DNA of 7,709 nucleotides from contig PXEJ01000333.1 in the NCBI GenBank assembly GCA_003566215.1, positions 1-7,709 on the forward strand. Reading direction: 5' to 3'. The position numbers and the translations under genes were made by a program. Below, piece after piece: positions 1 through 4,619 of this stretch (position 1 is the stretch's first letter; each line of letters begins with the position of its first letter). This DNA comes from Cyanobacteria bacterium T3Sed10_376R1m. GTDB taxonomy: Bacteria > Cyanobacteriota > Cyanobacteriia > Cyanobacteriales > Cyanobacteriaceae. The notes below the pieces were generated by a model. The model was not told the origin of the DNA and did no database searches. It worked only from the letters and a program-made list of their open reading frames with translations.

Positions 1-527
1 TGATTGGCGGAAATTTTACCGTTAGTTTTTTCGGCGACGTAGTCGGGTAAATAGCTGTGAGTGTAACCAAATACTGAGTCTTTGGCAAATTCTGTTTCGT
101 GAACGGGAGTGGGTACTACGTCTATGATTAAATAATGGGTGGCGTTGATGGTTATTCTGCCTCCTTCAAAAAAGGCGGGGATGAGAAAATGGGCATCAAA
201 TTTCCCTAATTCTTGGGCGATTACGTCTGTTTCTACGGGGTAGTGTCCTCTTAGGGTTGAGTCTGAGCGACTGACTATGACAAATTCTTGGATTTTTTCA
301 AGGGCGATCGCACTTCGTAAATTACGACAGACTTCCCTTGTGATTTCTTCTGCTTTTTGGGGGGTTAATGCCCTAGTATTGGTTAAAATAAAAAAAATAG
401 GACTTTCATCCCGTAAGCCTTCTCTGAGGGTTTCTAAATCCCATTGCATTAATAATAAACAACTATGGACTGTTTGAGAACCAGTGGGATCATCATCTAA
501 TACAATTATTTTTGGTTGTTGATTCAT
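1..527 (-). CDS. Four-carbon acid sugar kinase family protein (OtnK/DUF1537-like), N-terminal part, cut by window edge
   Basis: The reverse strand reads open from ATG at 527 to base 3, giving 175 codons with no stop; the C-terminal part lies outside the window. I recognise the N-terminal substrate-binding domain of the four-carbon acid sugar kinase family. It has an acidic and glycine-containing opening, LDDDPTGSQTVH (residues 10-21), then SRSDSTLRGHYP (86-97), PAFFEGGR (117-124) and HETEFAKDSVFGY (143-155). Characterised relatives use ATP to phosphorylate D-threonate or D-erythronate in the cytoplasm; the substrate of cyanobacterial members is not known to me. Family proteins are usually over 400 residues, so more than half is missing here, including the nucleotide-binding C-terminal domain. 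The start has no clear Shine-Dalgarno. It lies 72 bp downstream of the response regulator on the same strand, so co-transcription is possible. Its coding strand is richer in C-ending codons than most of its neighbours. Confidence 0.85.
   Translation of the reverse strand, partial: MNQQPKIIVLDDDPTGSQTVHSCLLLMQWDLETLREGLRDESPIFFILTNTRALTPQKAEEITREVCRNLRSAIALEKIQEFVIVSRSDSTLRGHYPVETDVIAQELGKFDAHFLIPAFFEGGRITINATHYLIIDVVPTPVHETEFAKDSVFGYTHSYLPDYVAEKTNGKISAN
304..311. repeat. HIP1 octamer in kinase gene
   Basis: Exact palindrome GCGATCGC. HIP1 is the highly iterated octamer of many cyanobacterial genomes and is the best taxonomic marker in this window. Here it encodes Ala-Ile-Ala of the kinase. 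Confidence 0.9.
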
Positions 528-576
528 TTTTGCCAGAATTAAGTTTTAGGGAAGGATTTGGTCTAGTTTTATTTTT

Positions 577-601
577 AATGGTCAATGGTTAATTGTCAAT
601 T
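577..601. repeat. Short degenerate intergenic repeat (GTCAAT units)
   Basis: GTCAAT occurs at 581-586 and 595-600, and AATGG at 577-581 and 584-588. The segment GTCAATGGTTAATTGTCAAT resembles the short TCAATTG/GTTAATT repeats scattered between genes in many cyanobacteria. It abuts and slightly overlaps the stop codon of the regulator and lies between regulator and kinase. No terminator-like hairpin is seen here. Confidence 0.35.
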
Positions 602-1271
602 ATTCTTTTAAAACATAGCCTACTCCTCTGACAGTTTGAATTAGTCTTTTTTCTTTATTGGCTTCTAATTTTAAACGCAGGTAACGTACGTAAACTTCAA
701 TGATGTTTGAGTCACCACTAAAATCATAACCCCAAACTTTTTCTAAAATTTTGTCACGGTTGAGAACTTGACGGGGATGGGAAATAAGATATTCTAGTAA
801 GTCATATTCTGTGGCGGTTAGTTCAATATTGCGATCGCCTCTTTTGATTTCTCTAGTACGCCGATTTAAGCTAAGATCGAGAAAATTGAGTTGATCTGGG
901 TCTTCTTCTGTAGTACGTCTTAAGTTAGCCTTTAAACGATTAAATAGTTCTTCTTTACTAAAGGGTTTTACTATGTAGTCATCGGCACCAGCATCTAATC
1001 CCGCCACTCTATACTCAATGTCATCCTTTGTCACTAATAAGATAATGGCAACCTTATCTCCTTTCAACCTTAGCCGACGAGAAACTTCTAACCCGTTAAG
1101 TTTGGGCAACTCCCTGTCTAACAAAATCAAGTCTGGATGAATTTCCCTTGCTAGGGTTAGGCCATTAATACCATCATTAGCAACAATTACTTCATGACCT
1201 TCATATTGCAATTCTTGTTCTAAAAAATTACTTAGTTTGTGGTCATTTTCTACAATCAAAATTTTACTCAT
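600..1271 (-). CDS. OmpR-family response regulator with atypical receiver pocket
   Basis: A 223-residue two-domain transcription factor. The receiver (about 1-120) keeps the phospho-acceptor Asp52 in LILLDRELP, the GLDAGADDY segment (91-99) and Lys102-Pro103. The winged-helix DNA-binding domain (about 128-222) has the family landmarks LTATEYDLLEYL (151-162), the recognition-helix region SNIIEVYVRYLR (188-199) and the closing TVRGVGYVL (213-221). Two usually conserved receiver positions differ. The acidic pair reads Glu8-Asn9 (VENDH), so the metal-coordinating Asp (CheY Asp13, PhoB Asp10) is Asn. The switch Thr/Ser position, 22 residues before the conserved Lys, is Val80. Phosphorylation may therefore be impaired or unnecessary, as proposed for the atypical cyanobacterial regulator NblR; I do not claim orthology. 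No histidine kinase gene is adjacent. It is transcribed away from the secreted-protein gene and toward the kinase gene. Confidence 0.93.
   Translation of the reverse strand: MSKILIVENDHKLSNFLEQELQYEGHEVIVANDGINGLTLAREIHPDLILLDRELPKLNGLEVSRRLRLKGDKVAIILLVTKDDIEYRVAGLDAGADDYIVKPFSKEELFNRLKANLRRTTEEDPDQLNFLDLSLNRRTREIKRGDRNIELTATEYDLLEYLISHPRQVLNRDKILEKVWGYDFSGDSNIIEVYVRYLRLKLEANKEKRLIQTVRGVGYVLKE
831..838. repeat. HIP1 octamer in response regulator gene
   Basis: Exact GCGATCGC, within the winged-helix domain coding region of the regulator. Confidence 0.9.
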
Positions 1272-1367
1272 AACTAAATTATGACTTAAGATTGTTTTAT
1301 CTTATAACAATTTTATGATACTTTACTATAAATTTATTCTCAATCTTATCCAAAAATAATCAAGTTA
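1272..1367. promoter_or_regulatory. Divergent promoter spacer with 21-bp dyad
   Basis: This AT-rich spacer must carry the promoters of both the regulator (-) and the secreted protein (+). A dyad lies in it: ATTGTT at 1291-1296 and AACAAT at 1306-1311, separated by 9 bases. A TATAAA at 1327-1332 is a possible -10 for the plus-strand gene, and CATAAT (reverse strand, 1283-1278) a possible -10 for the regulator. Neither has a convincing -35. The dyad is a candidate operator, possibly autoregulatory. That is inference, and such dyads arise easily in AT-rich DNA. Confidence 0.35.
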
Positions 1368-2165
1368 ATGCTTATCAAAATAATTCTCAAACTCTTTGTT
1401 TTTGGTATATTAATTAATCTGTTTTTCTATTTAAATCCCCCATTAGCCTTGGCAGAAAATTTAGAAAATCGTCTTAATAGTTATCCTAATTGGAATCATC
1501 AATTATCTTTGCCTAAGCCTGAACAAGATTTAGTTTATCCTCAATGGTTTGAAGGAAAATGGCAAGTTACTAACATTTTAAAAGAGCAAATTGCACCGTT
1601 TTCTCCTCAGTTTGAAACTCCCGGGTTTTCTGCTAATGCTCAGTATCTTGATCAAGAGGTTATTTTTCCTGTCCAATTTATTTCCAGGTCACTTGTCTCT
1701 CAAAATAATCGGTTTGTTCCTAGTAAGGTGGACCGTACTAAAATCATTATAGCTGATCGTCAATTTAATGGAAGTGCGATCGCCCTTGCATATTTAGGAG
1801 AGAAAAACGTAAAAAATGTCACCATAAATCAGAATAATTCAACGGAACAAATTACTAAATTTGGAGAAGACAATGAGCTAATTTCAACTATCATTGGCAG
1901 AAGACAAGAAAATATATCAGAAAAAGAATTTATTACCAGTGAAATGACTAGACAGTTTTTTCGTAGGGTGGGAAATATTTATTTGAACTTAGTTGAAACT
2001 ACCACTAAATATAAATTAGTTGACCCTAATTATATTCAAGCAGAACAAGTAACGGCTGTTTATTTATCACCTCAAGATCCTGATTATTTCATTGCCTTTG
2101 ATAAACCTGTTGCCCTTTATTCCTATAAATTAAATTTACATAAACTTACCACAAAAGATAATTAA
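1368..2165 (+). CDS. Secreted cyanobacterial protein of unknown function (DUF6816-like)
   Basis: A 265-residue protein with a clear N-terminal signal peptide: Lys4 and Lys8, a long hydrophobic core, and a signal peptidase I site LALA|EN after residue 29. It should therefore reach the periplasm or thylakoid lumen. The mature part carries YPQWFEGKWQVTN (57-69), a PGF motif near residue 85, and IADRQFNGSAIALAYLG (about 128-144). From memory these match an uncharacterised cyanobacterial and plastid family, I believe DUF6816; the domain number is less certain than the pattern. There are no cysteines, no repeats and no catalytic motif that I recognise. It is divergent from the regulator at 1271 and convergent with the DUF2993 gene. 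The start is ATG with no strong Shine-Dalgarno, and the signal peptide beginning right at this Met supports it. Confidence 0.75.
   Translation: MLIKIILKLFVFGILINLFFYLNPPLALAENLENRLNSYPNWNHQLSLPKPEQDLVYPQWFEGKWQVTNILKEQIAPFSPQFETPGFSANAQYLDQEVIFPVQFISRSLVSQNNRFVPSKVDRTKIIIADRQFNGSAIALAYLGEKNVKNVTINQNNSTEQITKFGEDNELISTIIGRRQENISEKEFITSEMTRQFFRRVGNIYLNLVETTTKYKLVDPNYIQAEQVTAVYLSPQDPDYFIAFDKPVALYSYKLNLHKLTTKDN
1776..1783. repeat. HIP1 octamer in secreted-protein gene
   Basis: Exact GCGATCGC, encoding part of the SAIAL segment of the secreted protein. Confidence 0.9.
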
Positions 2166-2175
2166 TTATCCTGAT

Positions 2176-2194
2176 GCCTAAGGGTATTTTAGGC
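2176..2194. terminator. Candidate hairpin between convergent genes
   Basis: GCCTAA (2176-2181) pairs with TTAGGC (2189-2194). A further G-T pair leaves a 5-base loop. It lies 10 bp after the stop of the secreted-protein gene and about 46 bp from the stop of the opposing gene. The stem is short and no real T-run follows on either strand, so a bidirectional terminator is plausible but weak. Confidence 0.4.
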
Positions 2195-2240
2195 TTGAGT
2201 TTGAAATTAGTGTACACCTCCTCAAACCTTCTGGATAGTT

Positions 2241-3011
2241 TTAACTTGTGGAATTAGTATTATTACTTTGATTAGGTAAATGAGTTATTTTGGCTAGGGC
2301 AGATAAAGTGATTTTTTCTTCTTGATAGTTTAGATTATTAACATCTAAAGAAATACCGTCAATAACAAAATGATTTAGATTAAAAATAAAAGATATTTGA
2401 GAGATTAAAGCATCAATGACCATAGGAGATAAATTTTTCCCTTGAGTACATTCTAAATCTTCTAAAAAAATTCCCGTTCCACTATTACAAATAACAGGTT
2501 TAAATACTAGACAAATAGTTTCAATAGTATTTCTGTTTTCAAGATACAATTTAGCTTCAACCTGAACTCTTTTTTCCCCAAAAATACGACAGCTAACCCC
2601 ATTAAATTTAACGGCAACCGGGTCACCATTGATATTAATATAATATTGATGTTCACTTTCATTAAGATAAGCTAAATTAAGTGCAGTTTCAATATCTCGT
2701 TCATTTAAAACAATACAGGCTTTACCTTGACTCGGTTGAGTTAACTGAATGTTGCCCATTAACGCCTTGATAGGATTAACCCCGATTTCATTAAGGCTAA
2801 TATTCATCTGTTCTAAACTTAAACCCCTACGCATAATTAAACCATGACCATCAATGATAATAGATTCTAAGATTCCTTTTTTTAGACTTTTTCTGTCAAT
2901 TTTGACACTGACATTTAGTTTTTGTGCCTCTTGTACCTGACTTTTGAATGCCTTTTCGGCTATCCTATTAATGGTTGTTTCTCCTAAATGGTCTAATTTT
3001 TTTAGTATCAT
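2241..3011 (-). CDS. DUF2993 (LmeA-like) family protein
   Basis: A 256-residue protein with the pattern of the DUF2993 family common in cyanobacteria and actinobacteria. An amphipathic N-terminus (about 10-40) precedes alternating strands: ESIIIDGHGLIMRRGLSLEQMNISL (49-73, key residues Gly55, Gly57 and Gly63), GNIQLTQPSQGKACIVLNERDIETALN (86-112), and a repeat-like second half ending in the DGISLDVN segment. Characterised mycobacterial LmeA is a phospholipid-binding periplasmic protein needed for lipomannan elongation. No such role is established for cyanobacterial members, so I call only the family. I see no signal peptide, so it may be cytoplasmic or peripherally membrane-bound. It is transcribed divergently from the DUF192 gene and converges on the secreted-protein gene. 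The ATG start has no clear Shine-Dalgarno; on the reverse strand a TATAAA (3021-3016) sits only 4 bases before it, hinting at a very short leader. Confidence 0.8.
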   Translation of the reverse strand: MILKKLDHLGETTINRIAEKAFKSQVQEAQKLNVSVKIDRKSLKKGILESIIIDGHGLIMRRGLSLEQMNISLNEIGVNPIKALMGNIQLTQPSQGKACIVLNERDIETALNLAYLNESEHQYYININGDPVAVKFNGVSCRIFGEKRVQVEAKLYLENRNTIETICLVFKPVICNSGTGIFLEDLECTQGKNLSPMVIDALISQISFIFNLNHFVIDGISLDVNNLNYQEEKITLSALAKITHLPNQSNNTNSTS

Positions 3012-3107
3012 TGATTTTATAGTTTTTTAGCTGAATTTTTAGTCAAATAATTAAGTATTGTAACGCTATTCTTATATATTTCTGTCGTAATATGAGAAAT
3101 TTTCTTG

Positions 3108-3137
3108 TTGACAAGGTATAATGTAAACTAATATTAA
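3108..3137 (+). promoter_or_regulatory. Promoter-like elements upstream of DUF192 gene
   Basis: A consensus TTGACA (3108-3113) and a consensus TATAAT (3117-3122) both occur here but are only 3 bases apart, so they cannot be one promoter pair. Either TATAAT acts alone as a -10, or TTGACA pairs with TAATAT (3129-3134, 15-bp gap) or TATTAA (3132-3137, 18-bp gap). Any of these would give a leader of about 65-80 bases to the ATG at 3207. Confidence 0.45.
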
Positions 3138-3154
3138 GTGTTATTTAAAATAAT

Positions 3155-3170
3155 TAAGTATAAATACTTA
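3155..3170. promoter_or_regulatory. Perfect 7-bp inverted repeat, candidate operator
   Basis: TAAGTAT-AA-ATACTTA is a perfect dyad located 36 bp before the DUF192 start and downstream of the promoter-like elements. It could be an operator or a leader hairpin. It shares the TAAGT/ACTTA core with dyads in the 3777-4415 region. Confidence 0.35.
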
Positions 3171-3181
3171 TATTTTTTACT

Positions 3182-3214
3182 ATGACGATCCGTATTGCTA
3201 TTATTTATGATTAA
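3182..3214 (+). other. Possible 10-codon upstream ORF overlapping the DUF192 start
   Basis: ATG at 3182 opens a 10-codon frame (MTIRIAIIYD) whose TAA (3212-3214) lies just past the DUF192 ATG (3207), in a different frame. This arrangement could couple translation of the two. No Shine-Dalgarno precedes it, and a frame this short can arise by chance. The peptide loosely recalls the start of flavodoxin-like proteins, which might mean a gene remnant, but ten residues cannot show this. Confidence 0.2.
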
Positions 3215-3776
3215 AAATATTGACAAAAGTATAGTTACAAAAAACAGGTTTTTTGCTAATTATGTGGGGAGTGCGCTACTGTTATCTATTATTTTAGTAG
3301 GTTGTCAGTCTAATTCCTTCGTTATTGATCCTATTGATAATAGCTCAAATTCGTCTGGAAATGAGGACAGCTTTCTGATTAATGAGTTACCCATTAGCGC
3401 AAAAACGGTAATTAATGGAGAACAAATTGATCTAGAAGTAGCGTTAACCCCTGAAGCTCAGGGTTTAGGGTTAATGTATCGGGATTATTTGCCTCCTAAT
3501 AGGGGTATGTTATTTCCTTTTGAGTTTCCCCGCCGTGCCAGTTTTTGGATGAAAAATGTGACTATTCCTCTAGATATGATTTTTTTGTACCAAGGGGAAG
3601 TTAAGTTTATCGAAGAAAATGTTCCTCCCTGTGAAATTGATCCTTGTCCTATTTATGGTGATGATCAAATTGTTGATCAGGTGCTAGAATTGGCTGGAGG
3701 TAGGGTTGCACAGTTAAATATTAGTAAGGGCGATCGCATTGAAATCGAGTTTTTTGATTCTCAAGGGGAAAAATAG
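3207..3776 (+). CDS. DUF192 (UPF0127) lipoprotein
   Basis: A 189-residue protein from ATG 3207; an in-frame TTG at 3195 would add four residues but is less likely. The N-terminus has basic residues, a hydrophobic stretch (about 19-32) and the lipobox LVGC with Cys33, so a membrane-anchored lipoprotein is predicted. A Ser/Asn-rich linker (about 34-60) leads to a DUF192 domain (about 70-182). Its landmarks are LTPEAQGLGLMYRDYL (80-95), GMLFPF (100-105), the signature FWMKNVTIPLDMIF (113-126), PPCEIDPCPIY (140-150) with Cys142 and Cys147, and VLELAGG (159-165). DUF192 is a small beta-rich domain found in bacteria and archaea with no settled biochemical role. The Cys pair may be structural or redox-active, which is inference. 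It is divergent from the DUF2993 gene and followed by a long gene-free stretch, so it is probably monocistronic. Confidence 0.88.
   Translation: MIKNIDKSIVTKNRFFANYVGSALLLSIILVGCQSNSFVIDPIDNSSNSSGNEDSFLINELPISAKTVINGEQIDLEVALTPEAQGLGLMYRDYLPPNRGMLFPFEFPRRASFWMKNVTIPLDMIFLYQGEVKFIEENVPPCEIDPCPIYGDDQIVDQVLELAGGRVAQLNISKGDRIEIEFFDSQGEK
3730..3737. repeat. HIP1 octamer near the end of the DUF192 gene
   Basis: Exact GCGATCGC, coding for the GDRI segment close to the C-terminus. Confidence 0.9.
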
Positions 3777-3906
3777 CTATACTTTTGTAACGAGTTATAC
3801 ATAAATCTTGTTAAATAGTGTATAATGTATTTTCTAAAAGTTCGCTCTATTGACTTTATCAGATATAAAAAACAATCAGACAATCTCAATAAAAAAAAAA
3901 GATTCT

Positions 3907-3947
3907 AAGTTTGTGACACTGACTTATAAATCAATAAGTTTTGTGAC
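3907..3947. repeat. Direct repeat AAGT(T)TTGTGAC flanking a dyad
   Basis: AAGTTTGTGAC (3907-3917) recurs as AAGTTTTGTGAC (3936-3947). The two TTGTGAC cores start exactly 30 bp apart. Between them is the perfect dyad ACTTAT (3922-3927) / ATAAGT (3934-3939). Direct repeats spaced by about three helical turns suggest a protein-binding site, which is inference. Confidence 0.35.
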
Positions 3948-4107
3948 CAAAATAAACCAGATTTAATTAATAGGGCTATCTTAGTAATTCGATCAATTTT
4001 TCTCTGGATCATCTTTAAGGATAGAGTACAGGGTTAAAAATATCTACAAAAAAGTTAATTTTTCTTTAAAATTTGCTGACAGTCTATTACAAATGTGAGG
4101 AAGAAAA

Positions 4108-4139
4108 TTAATTAGTCAAGAAAATAATTGATTAGTTAA
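4108..4139 (+). other. Predicted plus-strand RNA hairpin, 12-bp stem
   Basis: TTAATTAGTCAA (4108-4119) pairs along its whole length with TTGATTAGTTAA (4128-4139) if two G-U pairs are allowed, leaving an 8-base loop. The G-U pairs become A-C mismatches on the opposite strand, so structure is favoured only in a plus-strand transcript. The two arms are also near-direct repeats (10 of 12 identical). Confidence 0.35.
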
Positions 4140-4141
4140 AT

Positions 4142-4155
4142 AAAACTTAAGTTTT
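4142..4155. repeat. Perfect 14-bp palindrome
   Basis: AAAACTTAAGTTTT is a perfect palindrome starting 3 bp after the hairpin at 4108-4139. It contains the ACTTAAGT core and could be a dimeric regulator site. Confidence 0.35.
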
Positions 4156-4234
4156 GGAGAAGTTATTGCTTATTCTGTTAAGATGATCGCTAATACTTTT
4201 AAGTGATAATCAACAGGTTTTGTAGTTGTGTGAG

Positions 4235-4275
4235 ACTTACTTATTCTGGGAACTCAATTAAGGATTTAAGTAAGT
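4235..4275. repeat. Perfect 9-bp inverted repeat with 23-base loop
   Basis: ACTTACTTA (4235-4243) and TAAGTAAGT (4267-4275) are exact reverse complements. They could form a stem-loop in RNA, or two operator half-sites about 32 bp apart from centre to centre. An AGGAG-like sequence follows near 4280, but no open frame starts after it. Confidence 0.4.
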
Positions 4276-4314
4276 ATATAGGAGTGAAATAATCTTTTAG
4301 CTAAATAAAATTAA

Positions 4315-4346
4315 ACAAGCTTTTTTGTCTTGTATTAGTTTTTTTT
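4315..4346 (+). terminator. Weak terminator-like element
   Basis: ACAAG (4315-4319) can pair with CTTGT (4329-4333), and a T8 run follows at 4339-4346. The 5-bp stem is short and a 5-base gap separates it from the T-run. It could end a small transcript originating in the gene-free region, at low confidence. Confidence 0.25.
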
Positions 4347-4415
4347 CATCATTCTCAATTTTAATTACCATTTTAAATTTAAACTTTTTTTAAATCTTTT
4401 TGAATACAATTAATT

Positions 4416-4607
4416 ATGCCACCTATAACTTATTCCCATTTTATTCAGTTCTTAAAGGAAGAAATTAATCTTCCTCAAGACTCTATTACCGTTGCTAGAC
4501 GTTCAGTCCAGCAAAATACTGAGTTAATTCCGATTGTTTTATGGCAATATGGATTAATAACCATTGAACAATTAGATCGTATTTATGACTGGTTAGAAAG
4601 TTACTAG
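4416..4607 (+). CDS. DUF2949 small cyanobacterial protein
   Basis: A 63-residue protein matching the cyanobacterial DUF2949 pattern. It begins with a helical segment FIQFLKEEINLP (9-20), has a basic turn with RRSVQQ (28-33), and ends in the conserved block LIPIVLWQYGLITIEQLDRIYDWLE (37-61; key residues Pro39, Trp43, Gly46, Leu53 and Trp59). The length is normal for the family. There is no signal peptide or membrane segment, so it is probably a small cytoplasmic helical protein, perhaps binding a partner. The function is unknown. The ATG has no visible Shine-Dalgarno; a TACAAT ends 5 bases before it. It follows the repeat-rich gene-free region, which could be its leader, and ends 12 bp from the stop of the oppositely oriented antiporter gene. 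Confidence 0.82.
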   Translation: MPPITYSHFIQFLKEEINLPQDSITVARRSVQQNTELIPIVLWQYGLITIEQLDRIYDWLESY

Positions 4608-4619
4608 ATAAATTAAGTT

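Larger units (their letters stand above)
3777..4415. other. 639-bp gene-free, AT-rich region rich in inverted repeats
   Basis: I see no protein-coding frame of credible length on either strand, and no tRNA or rRNA. The region holds a TATAAT at 3821-3826 without a good -35, a poly-A run around 3891-3900, and several dyads listed separately. It also has a T8 run at 4339-4346 and a 12-bp palindrome TTTAAATTTAAA at 4372-4383. Possible contents are the 3' end of the DUF192 transcript, a long leader for the DUF2949 gene, or an unannotated small RNA. Nothing matches an RNA family I can name. Confidence 0.5.

Noticed and set aside
277..477. 66-residue plus-strand open frame
   Set aside because: Antisense to the recognisable kinase coding sequence; composition is that of a shadow frame and no family pattern is seen.
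3120..3137. Possible HLR1 (RpaB) site on the reverse strand, TTAATATT-AG-TTTACATT
   Set aside because: Only the second half-site fits the consensus; the first has two mismatches, which is expected by chance in AT-rich DNA.
3195..3206. TTG at 3195 as start of the DUF192 gene
   Set aside because: It adds only four residues, and the ATG at 3207 is a better codon; no Shine-Dalgarno favours the TTG.
4094..4102. Reverse-strand TTCCTCACA resembling the Yfr1 core motif
   Set aside because: Only part of the Yfr1 motif matches, and no terminator hairpin with a T-run follows on that strand.
3777..4415. CRISPR array, tRNA or IS element in the gene-free region
   Set aside because: No regularly spaced identical repeats of CRISPR length, no cloverleaf or CCA-type end, and no transposase fragment or terminal repeats were seen.
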